A DNA stretch of 48,943 nucleotides from Bacterioplanes sp. (GTDB lineage: Bacteria > Pseudomonadota > Gammaproteobacteria > Pseudomonadales > Oceanobacteraceae), in the NCBI GenBank assembly GCA_014859445.1, contig JACUUC010000023.1:1-48943 (forward strand). Direction: 5' to 3'. Of the stretch, positions 47,140 to 48,943 are shown piece by piece. Under the pieces are notes generated by a model. That model did no database searches. It was given only the letters and a program-made list of their open reading frames with translations, and was not told where the DNA came from. The position numbers and the translations under genes are program-made. Position 1 is the stretch's first letter. Every line of letters begins with the position of its first letter.

Positions 47140-48825
47140 ATGAGCATGAGCGAAAGCTTTGCAGATCTGTTTGAAGAATCCCTAAAAGAACTGGACATGA
47201 AACCCGGTTCAATCGTCACCGGTACCGTTGTTGATATCGACAGCGACTGGGTAACGGTAAACTCAGGTCTAAAATCAGAAGCCGTTATTCCACGCAGCCA
47301 ATTCTTAAATGAAAAAGGCGAGCTGGAAGTGGCTATTGGCGATACCACTCAAGTTTCTTTGGAAGCGGTTGAAGATGGTTTCGGTGAGACTAAATTGTCT
47401 CGTGAGAAAGCCAAGCGTGCGGAAAGCTGGATTGAGCTGGAAAAAGCCTTCGAAGCAGACGAAATGGTTACCGGTATCATCAACGGTAAGGTTAAAGGTG
47501 GTTTCACTGTTGACCTGAAAAACATTCGTGCGTTCTTGCCAGGTTCTTTGGTTGATGTTCGCCCTGTGCGCGACACCCTGCATCTGGAAGGCAAAGAATT
47601 AGAATTCAAAGTCATCAAGTTGGATGCCAAGCGTAACAACGTGGTTGTTTCTCGTCGCGCCGTTTTGGAAGCTGCAAACAGCCAAGAACGCGAAGAGTTG
47701 CTGGCCAACTTGCAAGAAGGTCAATCAGTGAAAGGTATCGTTAAGAACCTGACTGATTACGGCGCCTTCGTTGATTTGGGCGGTGTTGACGGTTTGTTGC
47801 ACATCACCGATATGGCTTGGAAGCGTATCAAGCACCCAAGCGAAATCGTTGCTGTTGGCGATGAAATCGACGTTAAAGTATTGAAGTTCGATCGTGAGCG
47901 TAATCGCGTATCTTTGGGTCTGAAGCAATTGGGCGATGATCCTTGGGTGAGCATCAATGCTCGTTATCCAGAAAACGCTCGCGTGAAAGCACGCGTGACT
48001 AACTTGACTGATTACGGCTGTTTTGCTGAATTGGAAGAGGGCGTTGAAGGTTTGGTTCACGTTTCAGAAATGGATTGGACCAACAAGAACATTCACCCAA
48101 GCAAAGTTGTTCAAGTGGGCGACGAAGTTGAAGTGATGATCTTGGATATCGACGAAGAGCGTCGTCGTATTTCTTTGGGTATCAAACAGTGCACTGTTAA
48201 CCCATGGGAAGATTTCGGTACTAAGTTCAATAAAGGTGACAAGATTTCAGGTAAGATCAAATCGATCACTGATTTCGGTATCTTCATTGGTTTGGATGGC
48301 GGTATCGACGGTCTGGTTCACTTGTCTGACATTTCTTGGAACGATTCTGGCGAAGAAGCCGTTCGTGCCTATAAAAAAGGCGATGAGTTGGAAACCGTTA
48401 TTCTGTCTATCGACCCAGAGCGTGAGCGCATTTCATTGGGCGTTAAGCAATTAGAAAGCGATCCTTTCTCTGAGTACGTTGCTGAAAACGACAAAGGCAC
48501 TTTGATCAAAGGTAAAGTCATTGCCGTTGATGCAAAAGCCGCGACTGTTGAAATTCTGCCAGGTGTTGAAGCGACATTGAAAGCGTCTGAAATCAGCCGC
48601 GACAAAGTCGAAGATGCACGTAACGTGTTGAATGAAGGCGATGAAGTTGAAGCGGTTATTACCGTTGTTGATCGCAAAAACCGCACTATTAGCTTGTCTG
48701 TTAAAGCAAAAGACAACGCTGAAGAGCGTGCTGCATTGAAAGATCAGCGTGCGAAAGCGGAAACGGAAGTAACGGGTCCGACCACCATTGGTGATCTGAT
48801 CAAGGCGCAAATGGATCAGAAGTAA
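47140..48825 (+). CDS. rpsA: Ribosomal protein S1
   Basis: S1 binds mRNA and helps start translation on the 30S subunit. The 561-residue protein starts [23 protein letters not shown], the usual N-terminus, and has six S1 (OB-fold) repeats at about residues 20-90, 105-170, 190-260, 275-350, 365-435 and 450-525, for example [31 protein letters not shown] split across repeat 3. The start at ATG 47140 replaces a longer reading from a TTG at 47107. Length matches E. coli S1 (557). Confidence 0.97.
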   Translation: MSMSESFADLFEESLKELDMKPGSIVTGTVVDIDSDWVTVNSGLKSEAVIPRSQFLNEKGELEVAIGDTTQVSLEAVEDGFGETKLSREKAKRAESWIELEKAFEADEMVTGIINGKVKGGFTVDLKNIRAFLPGSLVDVRPVRDTLHLEGKELEFKVIKLDAKRNNVVVSRRAVLEAANSQEREELLANLQEGQSVKGIVKNLTDYGAFVDLGGVDGLLHITDMAWKRIKHPSEIVAVGDEIDVKVLKFDRERNRVSLGLKQLGDDPWVSINARYPENARVKARVTNLTDYGCFAELEEGVEGLVHVSEMDWTNKNIHPSKVVQVGDEVEVMILDIDEERRRISLGIKQCTVNPWEDFGTKFNKGDKISGKIKSITDFGIFIGLDGGIDGLVHLSDISWNDSGEEAVRAYKKGDELETVILSIDPERERISLGVKQLESDPFSEYVAENDKGTLIKGKVIAVDAKAATVEILPGVEATLKASEISRDKVEDARNVLNEGDEVEAVITVVDRKNRTISLSVKAKDNAEERAALKDQRAKAETEVTGPTTIGDLIKAQMDQK

Positions 48826-48834
48826 GATTCATGA

Positions 48835-48857
48835 TGCCGCCGGTCTTACCGGCGGTA
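48835..48857 (+). terminator. First hairpin after rpsA
   Basis: CCGCCGGT and ACCGGCGG form a perfect 8-bp stem with a CTT loop, extended by a G-T and a T-A pair. It lies 10 bases after the rpsA stop and is followed by TGCGCAT, not by a T tract, so it may act together with the next hairpin or stabilise the mRNA 3' end. Confidence 0.6.
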
Positions 48858-48863
48858 TGCGCA

Positions 48864-48899
48864 TAAAAAAAACCGCTTTCCTAGGAGAGCGGTTTTTTT
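48864..48899. terminator. Intrinsic terminator after rpsA
   Basis: AAACCGCT and AGCGGTTT pair, with additional pairing in the centre, flanked by an A-run on the left and TTTTTTT on the right. The symmetry allows use in both directions. It should end the long transcript that includes rpsA. Confidence 0.88.
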
Positions 48900-48900
48900 G

Positions 48901-48922
48901 TTTGCCCAGCGAAGCTGGCAAA
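48901..48922. repeat. Inverted repeat at the window end
   Basis: TTTGC pairs with GCAAA and CAGC with GCTG, around a GAA loop with one bulged C. It abuts the terminator. No gene is visible in the last 40 bases. Confidence 0.4.
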
Positions 48923-48943
48923 CCCGTCAGGCTGAAAGAAGCC

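Overview
The window is chromosomal DNA from a gammaproteobacterium, most likely an Oceanospirillales/Pseudomonadales-type marine or environmental species. This rests on protein character and on remembered gene order: gyrA, serC, pheA, hisC, tyrA-aroA, cmk, rpsA in one block; mtaD, ubiG, mupP-like, yciK divergent from gyrA; and trpS, scpA, scpB, rluB together. The fused tyrA-aroA gene and the order aroC-MFS also fit that group. A class I PHA synthase and a phasin indicate storage of short-chain polyhydroxyalkanoate. Native genes favour TTG for leucine and look about half G+C. I saw no rRNA, tRNA, CRISPR array, transposase or phage gene.

Layout. 1-1425: a REP-like palindrome and a minus-strand arsC-wrbA-DUF2069 operon. 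1489-8232: yihY, an unrecognised protein, a beta-barrel protein, a DUF885 lipoprotein peptidase on the minus strand, a DUF4892 protein and an RssA-type patatin. 8273-11820: prmB, aroC, an MFS carrier and a DUF6489 protein. 11824-18225: a copper/silver efflux block (small Cys/His protein, cusB, very large cusA) whose 3' three quarters is markedly richer in CTG and G+C than everything around it. 18226-20816: phaP and phaC with an unusual palindrome inside the phaP promoter. 20903-25231: an unrecognised protein, a YheU-like protein, and minus-strand YciI, SH3, cyclophilin and mnmC genes. 25327-31742: rnm-like phosphatase, yciO, trpS, a second degenerate TrpRS paralogue, scpA, scpB and rluB. 31829-36627 (minus): a GGDEF cyclase, yciK, a mupP-like phosphatase, ubiG and an mtaD-like deaminase. 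36876-48825: gyrA, an orphan Wzz-like gene, then serC, pheA, hisC, tyrA-aroA, cmk and rpsA, followed by strong hairpins.

How genes work together. aroC (chorismate synthase), pheA, tyrA-aroA and hisC cover the last steps of the shikimate pathway and its branches to phenylalanine and tyrosine; serC supplies serine and pyridoxal phosphate. trpS, rluB, prmB, mnmC, yciO and rpsA serve translation. ScpA and ScpB are partners in chromosome condensation. phaP and phaC build and coat PHA granules. CusB and CusA form two thirds of a tripartite metal pump; no outer-membrane channel gene is present here.

Most unusual points: (1) a tandem TrpRS paralogue that keeps the HIGH motif but has lost the tryptophan-recognition Asp, the PVGxDQ segment and KMSKS; (2) a mosaic cusB leading into a 1347-residue CusA with several insertions; (3) a perfect 17-bp palindrome that fills the spacer of the predicted phaP promoter; (4) a lone, AT-rich Wzz-like gene wedged between gyrA and serC. 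Positions and motif assignments are from reading the sequence by eye; family names come from recall, with no database search.
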